A stretch of 64,000 bases of DNA from Orobanche coerulescens (GCA_033398695.1 JAWKAU010000254.1:1-64000); one strand, 5' to 3'. Counted from the first letter of the stretch, positions 10,369-24,044 are shown. A program made the numbers and translations. Notes: generated from the letters alone by a model not told the origin.

Positions 10369-13300
10369 TCTTCGAATAAGGTTTCTAACGCTTCGAGAAT
10401 CGTCCCAATCGGATAAGTAACGAAGGAGATATGGTCAAAACAGTTTCTGGTAAAAGTGAGGCCACGACGACGCAATTAGAGGAGGCCCCCGATGAGCTTC
10501 TTTTTTCGGAAATATCTCCTTCGTTATTTATCGGATTGGGTCAATTCTTGCTGCTATGGGAGGCTAATTCAAAGGCGTACGACATGGGGCGAGATAACTA
10601 CGATAATAGTCAATTTTGTGGACACTTACGAATGTTTTTTGCCGTTTCTCAAATATTGTTCCTCCATTGTTTTGGTCATATCTCCTTCGTTATTAGTCCG
10701 ATTGGTCAAATCAAGCGGCGTTGGAAATATTATTCAAAGTACTATAGATCTAAAAATCAAAATCGAAATTTGATTCCCGAATTCATGATGAGAGGCCTAA
10801 ATAAAAGGAAGGGCACATTCAGGATATATTCGGCGGATCTACAGTGATAGACTCTTGCAAATAACAAAATCTCATCACGGACACTATAAATAAATATCCG
10901 TGCAATCTGGACAAAAAAATTAAATTTTTATTTGAAAATTTTTCGTGATTTTCCTGGGAAATGATCGAAAGTTGGAAATTTTGGATTCCAGTTCGTAATC
11001 GATATTTGATCACATAAAGTTATAGGTCTTCGAATAAGGTTTCTAACGCTTCGAGAATCGTCCCAATCGGATAAGTAACGAAGGAGATATGGTCAAAACA
11101 GTTTCTGGTAAAAGTGAGGCCACGACGACGCAATTAGAGGAGGCCCCCGATGAGCTTTTTTTTCCGGCACATGCCACCGTTTCGGCAATATCTCCTTCGT
11201 TATTTATCGAATTGGGTCGATTCTTGCTGCTATGGTAGGCTAATTCAAAGACCTACGACATGGGGCGAGATCGATACGATAATCGTCAATTTTGTGGATA
11301 CTTCCGGATGTTTTTTGCCATTTCTCAAATGCTGTTCCTCCATTGTTTTGGCCATATCTCCTACGTTATTCGTCCGATTGGGTCGACTCAAGCGGAGTTG
11401 GAAATATTATTCAAAGTACTATAGATATAAAAAATCAAAATCAAAATTTAATTCCCGGATCCATGTTGAGAGGCTCAATAAAAGGAAGGGCACATTCTGC
11501 GATATATTCGACGGATCTACAGGTGATAGACTCTTGCAAATAACAAAATCTCATCACGGGACACTATAAATAAATATCTGTGCGATCCTGGACAAAAAAA
11601 TTGAATTTTTATTTCGAAAATTTTTCATGTGATTTTCCCTAGGGGTACACCTAGGGGAAATGATCGAAAGTTGGAAATTTTGGATTCCGGTTCGTAATCG
11701 ATATTTGATCACATAAAGATATAGGTCTTCGAATAAGGTTTCTAACGCTTCGATAATCGTCCCAATCGGATAAGTAATGAAGGAGATATGGTCAAAACAG
11801 TTTCTGGTAAAAGGCCTACGACATGGGGCGAGATCGATACGATAATCGTCAATTTTGTGGACACTTCCGGATGTTTTTGCCGTTTCTCAATTGCTGTTCC
11901 TCCATTGTTTTGGCCATATCTCCTTCTTTATTCGTCCGATTGGGTCGAATCAAGCGGCGTTGGATCGATTATTCAAAGTACTATAGATCTAAAAAAATCA
12001 AAATCGAAATATGATTCCCGGATTCATGGTGAGAGGCTCAAATAAAAGGAAGAGCACATACAGGCATATATTCGGCGGATCTACAGGTGCTAGACTCTTG
12101 CAAATAACAAAATCTCATCACGGGACACTATAAATAAATATCCGTGCAATCACGACGAGAAAAATTGAATTTTTATTTGAAAATTTTTCATGTAATTTTC
12201 CCTAGGGGTACCCTAGGGGAAATGATCGAAAGTTGGAAATTTTGGATTCCGGTTCATAATCGATATTTGATCACATAAAGTTATAGGCCTTCGGATAAGG
12301 TTTCTAAAACTTCGAGAATCGTCCCAATCGGATAAGTAACCAAGGAGATATGGTCAAAACAGTTTCTGGTAAAAGTGAGGCCACGACGACGCAATTATAG
12401 GAGGCCCCCGATGAGCTTCTTTTTCCGACACATGCCACCGTTTCGGCAATATCTCCTTCGTTATTTATCGGATTGGGTCGATTATTGCTTCTCTGGGAGG
12501 TTAATTCAAAGGCCTACGATATGGGGCGAGATCGATACGATAATCGTCAATTTTGTGGACACTTCCGGATGTTTTTTGCCGTTTCTCAATTGCTGTTCCT
12601 CCATTATTTTGGCCATATCTCCTTTGTTATTCGTCCGATTGGGTCGAATCAAGCGGCGTTGGATCGAAATTTGATTCCCGGATTCATGGTGAGAGGCTCA
12701 AATAAAAGGAAGGGCACATTCTGGGATATATTCGGCGGATCTACAGGTGATAGACTCTTGCAAATAACAAAATATCATCACGGGACACTATAAATTTTGT
12801 ATTTCGGTTCAGAATCGATATTTGATCACATAACGTTATAGGTCTTCGAATAAGGTTTCTAACGCTTCGAGAATCGTCCCAATCGGATAAGTAACGAAGG
12901 AGATATGGTCAAAACAGTTTCTGGTAAAAGTGAGGCCACGACGACGCAATTAGAGGAGGCCCCCGATGAGCTTCTTTTTCCGGTACATGCCACCATTTCG
13001 GCAATATCTCCTTCGTTATTTATCGGATTGGGTCGATTCTTGATGCTATGGGAGGCTAATTCAAAGGCCTACGACATGGGGCGAGATCGATACGATAATC
13101 GTCAATTTTGTGGACACTTCCGGATGTTTTTTGCCGTTTCTCAATTCTTGTTTCCTCCATTGTTTTGGCCATATCTCCTCCGTTATTCGTCCGATTGGGT
13201 CGAATCAAGCGGCGTTGGAAATATTATTCAAAGTACTATAGATCAAAAAATCAAAATCGAAATTTGATTCCCGTATTCATGGTGAGAGGCTCAAATAAAA

Positions 13301-13530
13301 GGAAGGGCACATTCTGGGATATATTCGGTGGATATACAGGTGATAGACTCTTGAAAATAACAAAATCTCATCACAGGACACTATAAATAAATATCCGTGC
13401 AATCCTGGACAAAAAAATTGAATTTTTATTTCGAAAAATTTTCAGGTGATTTTCCCTAGGGGAAATGATCGAAAGTTGGAAATTTTGGATTCCGGTTCGT
13501 AATCGATATTTGATCACACAAAGTTATAGG
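10369..13530 (+). repeat. Five-monomer HOR, copy 1 (3,162 bp)
   Basis: Monomers start at 10369, 11027, 11726, 12288 and 12843 (658, 699, 562, 555, 688 bp). The first has an 18-bp loss before ATATCTCC (TTTTTTCGGAAATATC). The second has GAGCTTTTTTTTCC and a TAG in CTATGGTAGGC. The fourth carries CAATTATAGGAGG instead of CAATTAGAGGAGG. The fifth appears to be a hybrid monomer. The first monomer is 12 bp shorter than its sister at 13531 because of clustered small losses. Confidence 0.9.
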
Positions 13531-16500
13531 TCTTCGAATAAGGTTTCTAACGCTTCGAGAATCGTCCCAATCGGATAAGTAACGAAGGAGATATGGTCAA
13601 AACAGTTTCTGGTAAAAGTGAGGCCACGACGACGCAATTAGAGGAGGCCCCCGATGAGCTTCTTTTTTCGGAAATATCTCCTTCGTTATTTATCGGATTG
13701 GGTCAATTCTTGCTGCTATGGGAGGCTAATTCAAAGGCGTACGACATGGGGCGAGATAACTACGATAATAGTCAATTTTGTGGACACTTACGAATGTTTT
13801 TTGCCGTTTCTCAAATATTGTTCCTCCATTGTTTTGGTCATATCTCCTTCGTTATTAGTCCAATTGGGTCAAATCAAGCGGCGTTGGAAATATTATTCAA
13901 AGTACTATAGATCTAAAAAATCAAAATCGAAATTTGATTCCCGAATTCATGATGAGAGGCCTAAATAAAAGGAAGGGCACATTCTGGGATATATTCGGCG
14001 GATCTACAGGTGATAGACTCTTGCAAATAACAAAATCTCATCACGGGACACTATAAATAAATATCCGTGCAATCCTGGACAAAAAAATTAAATTTTTATT
14101 TCGAAAATTTTTCAGGTGATTTTCCCTAGGGGAAATGATCGAAAGTTGGAAATTTTGGATTCCAGTTCGTAATCGATATTTGATCACATAAAGTTATAGG
14201 TCTTCGAATAAGGTTTCTAACGCTTCGAGAATCGTCCCAATCGGATAAGTAACGAAGGAGATATGGTCAAAACAGTTTCTGGTAAAAGTGAGGCCACGAC
14301 GACGCAATTAGAGGAGGCCCCCGATGAGCTTTTTTTTCCGGCACATGCCACCGTTTCGGCAATATCTCCTTCGTTATTTATCGAATTGGGTCGATTCTTG
14401 CTGCTATGGTAGGCTAATTCAAAGACCTACGACATGGGGCGAGATCGATACGATAATCGTCAATTTTGTGGATACTTCCGGATGTTTTTTGCCATTTCTC
14501 AAATGCTGTTCCTCCATTGTTTTGGCCATATCTCCTACGTTATTCGTCCGATTGGGTCGACTCAAGCGGAGTTGGAAATATTATTCAAAGTACTATAGAT
14601 ATAAAAAATCAAAATCAAAATTTAATTCCCGGATCCATGTTGAGAGGCTCAATAAAAGGAAGGGCACATTCTGCGATATATTCGACGGATCTACAGTGAT
14701 AGACTCTTGCAAATAACAAAATCTCATCACGGACACTATAAATAAATATACATGCGATCTGGACAAAAAAATTGAATTTTTATTTGAAAATTTTTCATGT
14801 GATTTTCCCTAGTGGGTACACCTAGGGAAATGATCGAAAGTTGGAAATTTTGGATTAGGTTCAGAATCGATATTTGATCACATAAAGATATAGGTCTTGA
14901 ATAAGGTTTCTAACGCCGATAATCGTCCCAATCGGATAAGTAATGAAGGAGATATGGTCAAAACAGCTTTACGTAAAAGGCCTACGACATGGGGCGAGAT
15001 CGATACGATAATCGTCAATTTTGTGGACACTTAGGATGTTTTTGCCGCTTTCTCAATTCTCGTTCCTCCTTTGTTTTGGCCATATCTGCTTCTTTATTCG
15101 TCCGATTGGGTCGAATCAAGCGGCGTTGGATCGATTATTCAAAGTACTATAGATCTAAAAAAATCAAAATCGAAATATGATTCCCGGATTCATGGTGAGA
15201 GGCTCAAATAAAAGGAAGAGCACATTCTGGGATATATTCGGCGGATCTACAGGTGATAGACTCTTGCAAATAACAAAATCTCATCACGGGACACTATAAA
15301 TAAATATCCGTGCAATCCTGGACAAAAAAATTGAATTTTTATTTCGAAAATTTTTCATGTAATTTTCCCTAGGGGTACCCTAGGGGAAATGATCGAAAGT
15401 TGGAAATTTTGGATTCCGGTTCATAATCGATATTTGATCACATAAAGTTATAGACCTTCGGATAAGGTTTCTAAAACTTCGAGAATCGTCCCAATCGGAT
15501 AAGTAACCAAGGAGATATGGTCAAAACAGTTTCTGGTAAAAGTGAGGCCACGACGACGCAATTATAGGAGGCCCCCGATGAGCTTCTTTTTCCGACACAT
15601 GCCACCGTTTCGGCAATATCTCCTTCGTTATTTATCGGATTGGGTCGATTATTGCTTCTCTGGGAGGTTAATTCAAAGGCCTACGATATGGGGCGAGATC
15701 GATACGATAATCGTCAATTTTGTGGACACTTCCGGATGTTTTTTGCCGTTTCTCAATTGCTGTTCCTCCATTATTTTGGCCATATCTCCTTTGTTATTCG
15801 TCCGATTGGGTCGAATCAAGCGGCGTTGGATCGAAATTTGATTCCCGGATTCATGGTGAGAGGCTCAAATAAAAGGAAGGGCACATTCTGGGATATATTC
15901 GGCGGATCTACAGGTGATAGACTCTTGCAAATAACAAAATATCATCACGGGACACTATAAATTTTGTATTTCGGTTCAGAATCGATATTTGATCACATAA
16001 CGTTATAGGTCTTCGAATAAGGTTTCTAACGCTTCGAGAATCGTCCCAATCGGATAAGTAACGAAGGAGATATGGTCAAAACAGTTTCTGGTAAAAGTGA
16101 GGCCACGACGACGCAATTAGAGGAGGCCCCCGATGAGCTTCTTTTTCCGGTACATGCCACCATTTCGGCAATATCTCCTTCGTTATTTATCGGATTGGGT
16201 CGATTCTTGCTGCTATGGGAGGCTAATTCAAAGGCCTACGACATGGGGCGAGATCGATACGATAATCGTCAATTTTGTGGACACTTCCGGATGTTTTTTG
16301 CCGTTTCTCAATTGCTGTTCCTCCATTGTTTTGGCCATATCTCCTCCGTTATTCGTCCGATTGGGTCGAATCAAGCGGCGTTGGAAATATTATTCAAAGT
16401 ACTATAGATCAAAAAATCAAAATCGAAATTTGATTCCCGTATTCATGGTGAGAGGCTCAAATAAAAGGAAGGGCACATTCTGGGATATATTCGATGGATA

Positions 16501-16696
16501 TACAGGTGATAGACTCTTGAAAATAACAAAATCTCATCACAGGACACTATAAATAAATATCCGTGCAATCCTGGACAAAAAAATTGAATTTTTATTTCGA
16601 AAAATTTTCAGGTGATTTTCCCTAGGGGAAATGATCGAAAGTTGGAAATTTTGGATTCCGGTTCGTAATCGATATTTGATCACACAAAGTTATAGG
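13531..16696 (+). repeat. Five-monomer HOR, copy 2 (3,166 bp)
   Basis: Monomers start at 13531, 14201, 14895, 15455 and 16010 (670, 694, 560, 555, 687 bp). Order and diagnostic variants repeat copy 1 almost base for base. Examples are the CGGTACATGCC variant in the fifth monomer and CAATTATAGGAGG in the fourth. Small losses cluster between about 14685 and 15075. Confidence 0.9.
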
Positions 16697-19600
16697 TCTT
16701 CGAATAAGGTTTCTAACGCTTCGAGAATCGTCCCAATCGGATAAGTAACGAAGGAGATATGGTCAAAACAGTTTCTGGTAAAAGTGAGGCCACGACGACG
16801 CAATTAGAGGAGGCCCCCGATGAGCTTCTTTTTTCGGAAATATCTCCTTCGTTATTTATCGGATTGGGTCAATTCTTGCTGCTATGGGAGGCTAATTCAA
16901 AGGCGTACGACATGGGGCGAGATAACTACGATAATAGTCAATTTTGTGGACACTTACGAATGTTTTTTGCCGTTTCTCAAATATTGTTCCTCCATTGTTT
17001 TGGTCATATCTCCTTCGTTATTAGTCCGATTGGGTCAAATCAAGCGGCGTTGGAAATATTATTCAAAGTACTATAGATCTAAAAAATCAAAATCGAAATT
17101 TGATTCCCGAATTCATGGTGAGAGGCCTAAATAAAAGGAAGGGCACATTCTGGGATATATTCGGCGGATCTACAGGTGATAGACTCTTGCAAATAACAAA
17201 ATCTCATCACGGGACACTATAAATAAATATCCGTGCAATCCTGGACCAAAAAATTAAATTTTTATTTCGAAAATTTTTCAGGTGATTTTCCCTAGGGGAA
17301 ATGATCGAAAGTTGGAAATTTTGGATTCCAGTTCGTAATCGATATTTGATCACATAAAGTTATAGGTCTTCGAATAAGGTTTCTAACGCTTCGAGAATCG
17401 TCCCAATCGGATAAGTAACGAAGGAGATATGGTCAAAACAGTTTCTGGTAAAAGTGAGGCCACGACGACGCAATTAGAGGAGGCCCCCGATGAGCTTTTT
17501 TTCCCGGCACATGCCACCGTTTCGGCAATATCTCCTTCGTTATTTATCGAATTGGGTCGATTCTTGCTGCTATGGTAGGCTAATTCAAAGACCTACGACA
17601 TGGGGCGAGATCGATACGATAATCGTCAATTTTGTGGATACTTCCGGATGTTTTTTGCCATTTCTCAAATGCTGTTCCTCCATTGTTTTGGCCATATCTC
17701 CTACGTTATTCGTCCGATTGGGTCGACTCAAGCGGAGTTGGAAATATTATTCAAAGTACTATAGATATAAAAAATCAAAATCGAAATTTAATTCCCGGAT
17801 TCATGTTGAGAGGCTCAATAAAAGGAAGGGCACATTCTGCGATATATTCGACGGATCTACAGGTGATAGACTCTTGCAAATAACAAAATCTCATCACGGG
17901 ACACTATAAATAAATATCTGTGCGATCCTGGACAAAAAAATTGAATTTTTATTTCGAAAATTTTTCATGTGATTTTCCCTAGGGGTACACCTAGGGGAAA
18001 TGATCGAAAGTTGGAAATTTTGGATTCCGGTTCGTAATCGATATTTGATCACATAAAGATATAGGTCTTCGAATAAGGTTTCTAACGCTTCGAGAATCGT
18101 CCCAATTGGATAAGTAATGAAGGAGATATGGTCAAAACAGTTTCTGGTAAAAGGCCTACGACATGGGGCGAGATCGATACGATAATCGTCAATTTTGTGG
18201 ACACTTCCGGATGTTTTTTGCCGTTTCTCAATTGCTGTTCCTCCATTGTTTTGGCCATATCTCCTTCTTTATTCGTCCGATTGGGTCGAATCAAGCGGCG
18301 TTGGATCGATTATTCAAAGTACTATAGATCTAAAAAAATCAAAATCGAAATATGATTCCCGGATTCATGGTGAGAGGCTCAAATAAAAGGAAGAGCACAT
18401 TCTGGGATATATTCGGCGGATCTACAGGTGATAGACTCTTGCAAATAACAAAATCTCATCACGGGACACTATAAATAAATATCCGTGCAATCCTGGACAA
18501 AAAAATTGAATTTTTATTTCGAAAATTTTTCATGTAATTTTCCCTAGGGGTACCTTAGGGGAAATGATCGAAAGTTGGAAATTTTGGATTCCGGTTCATA
18601 ATCGATATTTGATCACATAAAGTTATAGGCCTTCGGATAAGGTTTCTAAAACTTCGAGAATCGTCCCAATCGGATAAGTAACCAAGGAGATATGGTCAAA
18701 ACAGTTTCTGGTAAAAGTGAGGCCACGACGACGCAATTATAGGAGGCCCCCGATGAGCTTCTTTTTCCGACACATGCCACCGTTTCGGCAATATCTCCTT
18801 CGTTATTTATCGGATTGGGTCGATTATTGCTTCTATGGGAGGTTAATTCAAAGGCCTACGACATGGGGCGAGATCGATACGATAATCGTCAATTTTGTGG
18901 ACACTTCCGGATGTTTTTTGCCGTTTCTCAATTGCTGTTCCTCCATTATTTTGGCCATATCTCCTTTGTTATTCGTCCGATTGGGTCGAATCAAGCGGCG
19001 TTGGATCGAAATTTGATTCCCGGATTAATGGTGAGAGGCTCAAATAAAAGGAAGGGCACATTCTGGGATATATTCGGCGGATCTACAGGTGATAGACTCT
19101 TGCAAATAACAAAATATCATCACGAGACACTATAAATTTTGTATTTCGGTTCGGAATCGATATTTGATCACATAACGTTATAGGTCTTCGAATAAGGTTT
19201 CTAACGCTTCGAGAATCGTCCCAATCGGATAAGTAACGAAGGAGATATGGTCAAAACAGTTTCTGGTAAAAGTGAGGCCACGACGACGCAATTAGAGGAG
19301 GCCCCCGATGAGCTTCTTTTTCCGGCACATGCCACCATTTCGGCAATATCTCCTTCGTTATTTATCGGATTGGGTCGATTCTTGCTGCTATGGGAGGCTA
19401 ATTCAAAGGCCTACGACATGGGGCGAGATCGATACGATAATCGTCAATTTTGTGGACACTTCCGGATGTTTTTTGCCGTTTCTCAATTGCTGTTCCTCCA
19501 TTGTTTTGGCCATATCTCCTTCGTTATTCGTCTGATTAGGTCGAATCAAGCGGCGTTGGAAATATTATTCAAAGTACTATAGATATAAAAAATCAAAATC

Positions 19601-19884
19601 GAAATTTGATTACTGGATTCATGGTGAGGGGCTCAAATAAAAGGAAGGACACATTCTAGGATATATTCGGCGGATCTACAGGTGATAGACTCTTGCAAAT
19701 AACAAAATCTCATCACGGGACACTATAAATAAATATCTGTGCAATCCTGGACAAAAAAATTGAATTTTTATTTCGAAAATTTTTCAGGTGATTTTCCCTA
19801 GGGGTACCCTTAGGGGAAATGATCGAAAGTTGGAAATTTTGGATTCCGGTTCGTAATCGATATTTGATCACATAAAGTTATAGG
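16697..19884 (+). repeat. Five-monomer HOR, copy 3 with a different fifth monomer (3,188 bp)
   Basis: Monomers start at 16697, 17367, 18066, 18630 and 19185 (670, 699, 564, 555, 700 bp). The first four match copies 1 and 2. The fifth (19185) keeps a full palindrome region and a TGATTACTGGATT variant. It resembles only the first half of the fifth monomer of copies 1 and 2. The next monomer (19885) resembles their second half. Confidence 0.85.
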
Positions 19885-22800
19885 ACTTTGAATAAGGTTT
19901 CTAACACTTCGAGAATCGTCCCAATCGGATAAGTAACGAAGGATATATGGTCAAAACAGTTTCTCGTAAAAGTGAGGCCACGACGACGCAATTAGAGGAG
20001 GCCCCCGATGAGCTTCTTTTTCCGGCACATGCCACCGTTTCGGCAATATCTCCTTCGTTCTTTATCGGATTGGGTCGATTCTTGCTGCTATGGGAGGCTA
20101 ATTCAAAGGCCTACGACATGGGGCGAGATCGATACGATAATCGTCAATTTTGTGGACACTTCCGGATGTTTTTTGCCGTTTCTCAATTGCTGTTCCTCCA
20201 CTATTTTGGCCATATCTCCTCCGTTATTCGTCCGATTGGGTCGAATCAAGCGGCGTTGGAAAGATTATTCAAAGTACTATAGATCTAAAAAATCAAAATC
20301 GAAATTTGATTCCCGTATTCATGGTGAGAGGCTCAAATAGAAGAAAGGGCACATTCTCGGATATATTCGGCGGATCTACAGGTGATGGACTCTTGAAAAT
20401 AACAAAATCTCATCACAGGACACTATAAATAAATATCCGTGCAATCCTGGACAAAAAAATTGAATTTTTATTTCGAAAAATTTTTAGGTGATTTTCCCTA
20501 GGGGAAATGATCGAAAGTTGGAAATTTTGGATTCCGGTTCGCAGTCGATATTTGATCACATAAAGTTATAGGTCTTCGTATAAGGTTTCTAACACTTCGA
20601 GAATCGTCCCAATCGGATACGTAACGAAGGAGATATGGTCAAAACAGTTTCTGGTAAAAGTGAGGCCACGACGACGCAATTAGAGGAGGCCCCCGATGAG
20701 CTTCTTTTTCCGGCACATGCCACCGTTCCGGCAATATCTCCTTCGTTATTTATCGTATTGGGTCGATTCTTGCTTCTATGGGAGGCTAATTCAAAGGCCT
20801 ACGACATGGGGCGAGATCGATACGATAATCGTCAATTTTGTGGACACTTCCGGATGTTTTTTGCCGTTTCTCAATTGCTGTTCCTCCATTGTTTTGGCCA
20901 TATCTCCTTCGTTATTCGTCCGATTGGGTCGAATCAAGCGGTGTTGGATCGATTATTCAAAGTACTATTGATCTAAAAAATCAAAATCGAAATTTGATTC
21001 CCGGATTCATGGTGAGAGTCTCAAATAAAAGGAAAGGCACATTCTGGGATATATTCGGCGGATCTACAGGTGATAGACTCTTGCAAATAACAAAATCTCA
21101 TCACGGGACACTATAAATAAATATCCGTGCAATCCTGGACAAAAAAATTGAATTTTTATCTCGAAAATTTTTCATGTAATTTTCCCTAGGGGTACCCTAG
21201 GGGAAATGATCGAAAGTTGGAAATTTTGGATTCCGGCTCATAATCGATATTTGATCACATAAAGTTATAAGCCTTCGGATAAGGTTTCTAAAACTTCGAG
21301 AATCGTCCCAATCGGATAAGTAACCAAGGAGATATGGTCAAAACAATTTCTGGTAAAAGTGAGGCCACGACGACGCAATTATAGGAGGCCCCCGATGAGC
21401 TTCTTTTTCCGACACATGCCACCGTTTCGGCAATATCTCCTTCGTTATTTATCGGATTGGGTCGATTATTGCTTCTATGGGAGGTTAATTCAAAGGCCTA
21501 CGACATGGGGCGAGATCGATACGATAATCGTCAATTTTGTGGACACTTCCGGATGTTTTTTGCCGTTTCTCAATTGCTGTTCCTCCATTGTTTTGGCCAT
21601 ATCTCCTCTGTTATTTGTCCGATTGGGTGGAATCAGGCGGCGTTGGATCGAAATTTGATTCCCGGATTCATGGTGAGAGGCTCAAATAAAAGGAAGGGCA
21701 CATTCTGGGATATATTCGGCGGATCTACAGGTGATAGACTCTTGGAAATAAAAAAATCTCATCACGGGACACTATAAATAAATATCCGTGCGATCCTGGA
21801 CAAAAAAATTGAATTTTTATTTCGAAAATTTTTCAGGTGATTTTCCCTAGGGGTACCCCTAGGGGAAATGATCGAAAGTTGGAAATTTTGGATTCCGGTT
21901 CGTAATCGATATTTGATCACATAAAGATATAGGTCTTCGAATAAGGTTTCTAACGCTTCGAAAATCGTCCCAATCGGATAAGTAATTAAGGAGATATGGT
22001 CAAAACAGTTTCTGGTAAAAGGCCTACGACATGGGGCGAGATCGATACGATAATCGTTAATTTTGTGGACACTTCCGAATGTTTTTTGCCGTTTCTCAAT
22101 TGCTGTTCCTCCATTGTTTTGGCCATATCTCCTCCGTTATTCGTCCGATTGGGTCGAATCAAGCGGCGTTGGAAAGATTCTTCAAAGTACTATAGATCTA
22201 AAAAATCAAAATCGAAATTTGATTCCCGTAATCATGGTGAGAGGCTCAAATAAAAGGAAGGGCACATTCTGGGATATATTCGGCGGATCTACAGGTGATA
22301 GACTCTTGCAAATAACAAAATCTCATCACGAGACACTATAAATAAATATCCGTGCAATCCTGGACAAAAAAATTAAATTTTTATTTCGAAAATTTTTCAG
22401 GTAATTTTCCCTAGGGGTACCCTAGGGGAAATGATCGAAAGTTGGAAATTTTGGATTCCGGTTCATAATCGATATTTGATCACATAAAGTTATAGGTCTT
22501 CGGATAAGGTTTCTAACACTTCGAGAATCATTCCAATCGGATAAGTAACCAAGGAGATATGGTCAAAACAGTTTCTGGTAAAAGTGAGGCCACGACGACG
22601 CAATTAGAGGAGGCCCCCGATGAGCTTCTTTCTCCGACACATGCCACCGTTTCGGCAATATCTCCTTCGTTATTTATCGGATTGGGTCGATTATTGCTTC
22701 TATGGGAGGTTAATTCAAAGGCCTACGACATGGGGCGAGACCGATACGATAATCGTCAATTTTGTGGACACTTCCGGGTGTTTTTTGCCGTTTCTCAATT

Positions 22801-23721
22801 GTTGTTCCTCCATTGTTTTGGCCATATCTCCTTTGTTATTCGTCCGATTGGGTCGAATCAAGCGGCGTTGGATCAAAATTTGATTCCCGGATTCATGGTG
22901 AGAGGCTCAAATAAAAGGAAGGGCACATTCTGGGATATATTCGGCGGATCTACATGTGATAGACTTTTGCAAATAACAAAATCTCATCACGGGACACTAT
23001 AAATAAATATCCGTGCGATCCTGGACAAAAAAATTGAATTTTTATTTCGAAAAATTTTCAGGTGATTTTCCTGTGGGTACCTTAGGGGAAATGATCGAAA
23101 GTTGGAAATTTTGGATTCCGGTTCGTAATCAATATTTGATCACATAAAGATATAGGTCTTCGAATAAGGTTTCTAACGCTTCGAGAATCGTCCCAATCGG
23201 ATAAGTAATGAAGGAGATATGGTCAAAACAGTTTCTGGTAAAAAGGCCTACGACATGGGGCGAGATCGATACGATAATCGTCAATTTTGTGGACACTTCC
23301 GGATGTTTTTTTCCGTTTCTCAATTGCTGTTCCTCCATTGTTTTGGCCATATCTCCTTCTTTATTCATCCGATTGGGTCAAATCAAGCGGCGTTGGATCG
23401 ATTATTCAAAGTACTATAGATCTAAAAAAATCAAAATCGAAATTTGATTCCCGGATTCATGGTGAGAGGCTCAAATAAAAGGAAGGGCACATTCTGGGAT
23501 ATATTCGGCGGATCTACAGGTGATAGACTCTTGCAAATAACAAAATCTCATCACGGGACACTATAAATAAATATCCGTGCAATCCTGGACAGAAAAATTG
23601 AATTTTTATTTCGAAAATTTTTGAGGTAATTTTCCCTAGGGGTACCGTAGGGGAAATGATCGAAAGTTGGAAACTTTGGATTCCGGTTCATAATCGATAT
23701 TTGATCACATAAAGTTATAGG
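19885..23721 (+). repeat. Satellite array block: six mixed monomers
   Basis: Monomers start at 19885, 20573, 21272, 21934, 22497 and 23157 (688, 699, 662, 563, 660, 565 bp). The 21272 monomer carries the CAATTATAGGAGG variant otherwise seen in the five-monomer HOR. The pair 22497 plus 23157 (660 plus 565 bp) is followed by the same pair of types, 23722 (LINE-interrupted) plus 28985, so a dimer was duplicated here before the LINE arrived. Confidence 0.9.
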
Positions 23722-23934
23722 TCTTCGGATAAGGTTTCTAACACTTCGAGAATCGTCCCAATCGGATAAGTAACCAAGGAGATATGGTCAAAACAGTTTC
23801 TGGTAAAAGTGAGGCCACGACGACGCAATTAGAGGAGGCCCCCGATGAGCTTCTTTTTCCGACACATGCCACCATTTCGGCAATATCTTCTTCGTTATTT
23901 ATCGGATTGGGTCGATTATTGCTTCTATGGGAGG
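23722..23934 (+). repeat. 5' part of the LINE-interrupted satellite monomer
   Basis: The sequence is normal satellite up to CTATGGGAGG, where it meets the T run that is the LINE poly(A) tail read from the opposite strand. In uninterrupted sister monomers GGGAGG is followed by TTAATTCAAAGGCCTACG. The missing remainder resumes at 28545. Confidence 0.95.
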
Positions 23935-23954
23935 TTTTTTTTTTTTTTTTTTTT
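23935..23954 (-). other. Poly(A) tail of the LINE
   Basis: There are twenty uninterrupted T on the plus strand, equal to A20 at the element's 3' end. The first two T may belong to the satellite target (GGAGGTT). A pure, unmutated tail suggests a recent insertion. Confidence 0.95.
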
Positions 23955-23968
23955 AAAAAACAAAATAC

Positions 23969-23981
23969 GTCCAGTGTGGAC
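23969..23981 (-). other. Small hairpin adjacent to the poly(A) tail
   Basis: GTCCA, GTG, TGGAC forms a 5-bp stem with a 3-nt loop, 14 nt from the A tail. A stem-loop close to the 3' end is the kind of element that LINE reverse transcriptases can recognise on their own RNA. That role is inferred here from position and structure only. Confidence 0.55.
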
Positions 23982-24044
23982 GGGGGGTTGAGGCGGGACC
24001 CACCAACCTGTAGATAATAAAATCAAGAAATACAAAGTATCAGC

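Noticed and set aside
10369..19884. Ribosomal intergenic spacer or 5S rDNA array
   Set aside because: No rRNA-like segment or internal Pol III box pattern is visible in any monomer, and every base between monomers is accounted for by the satellite.
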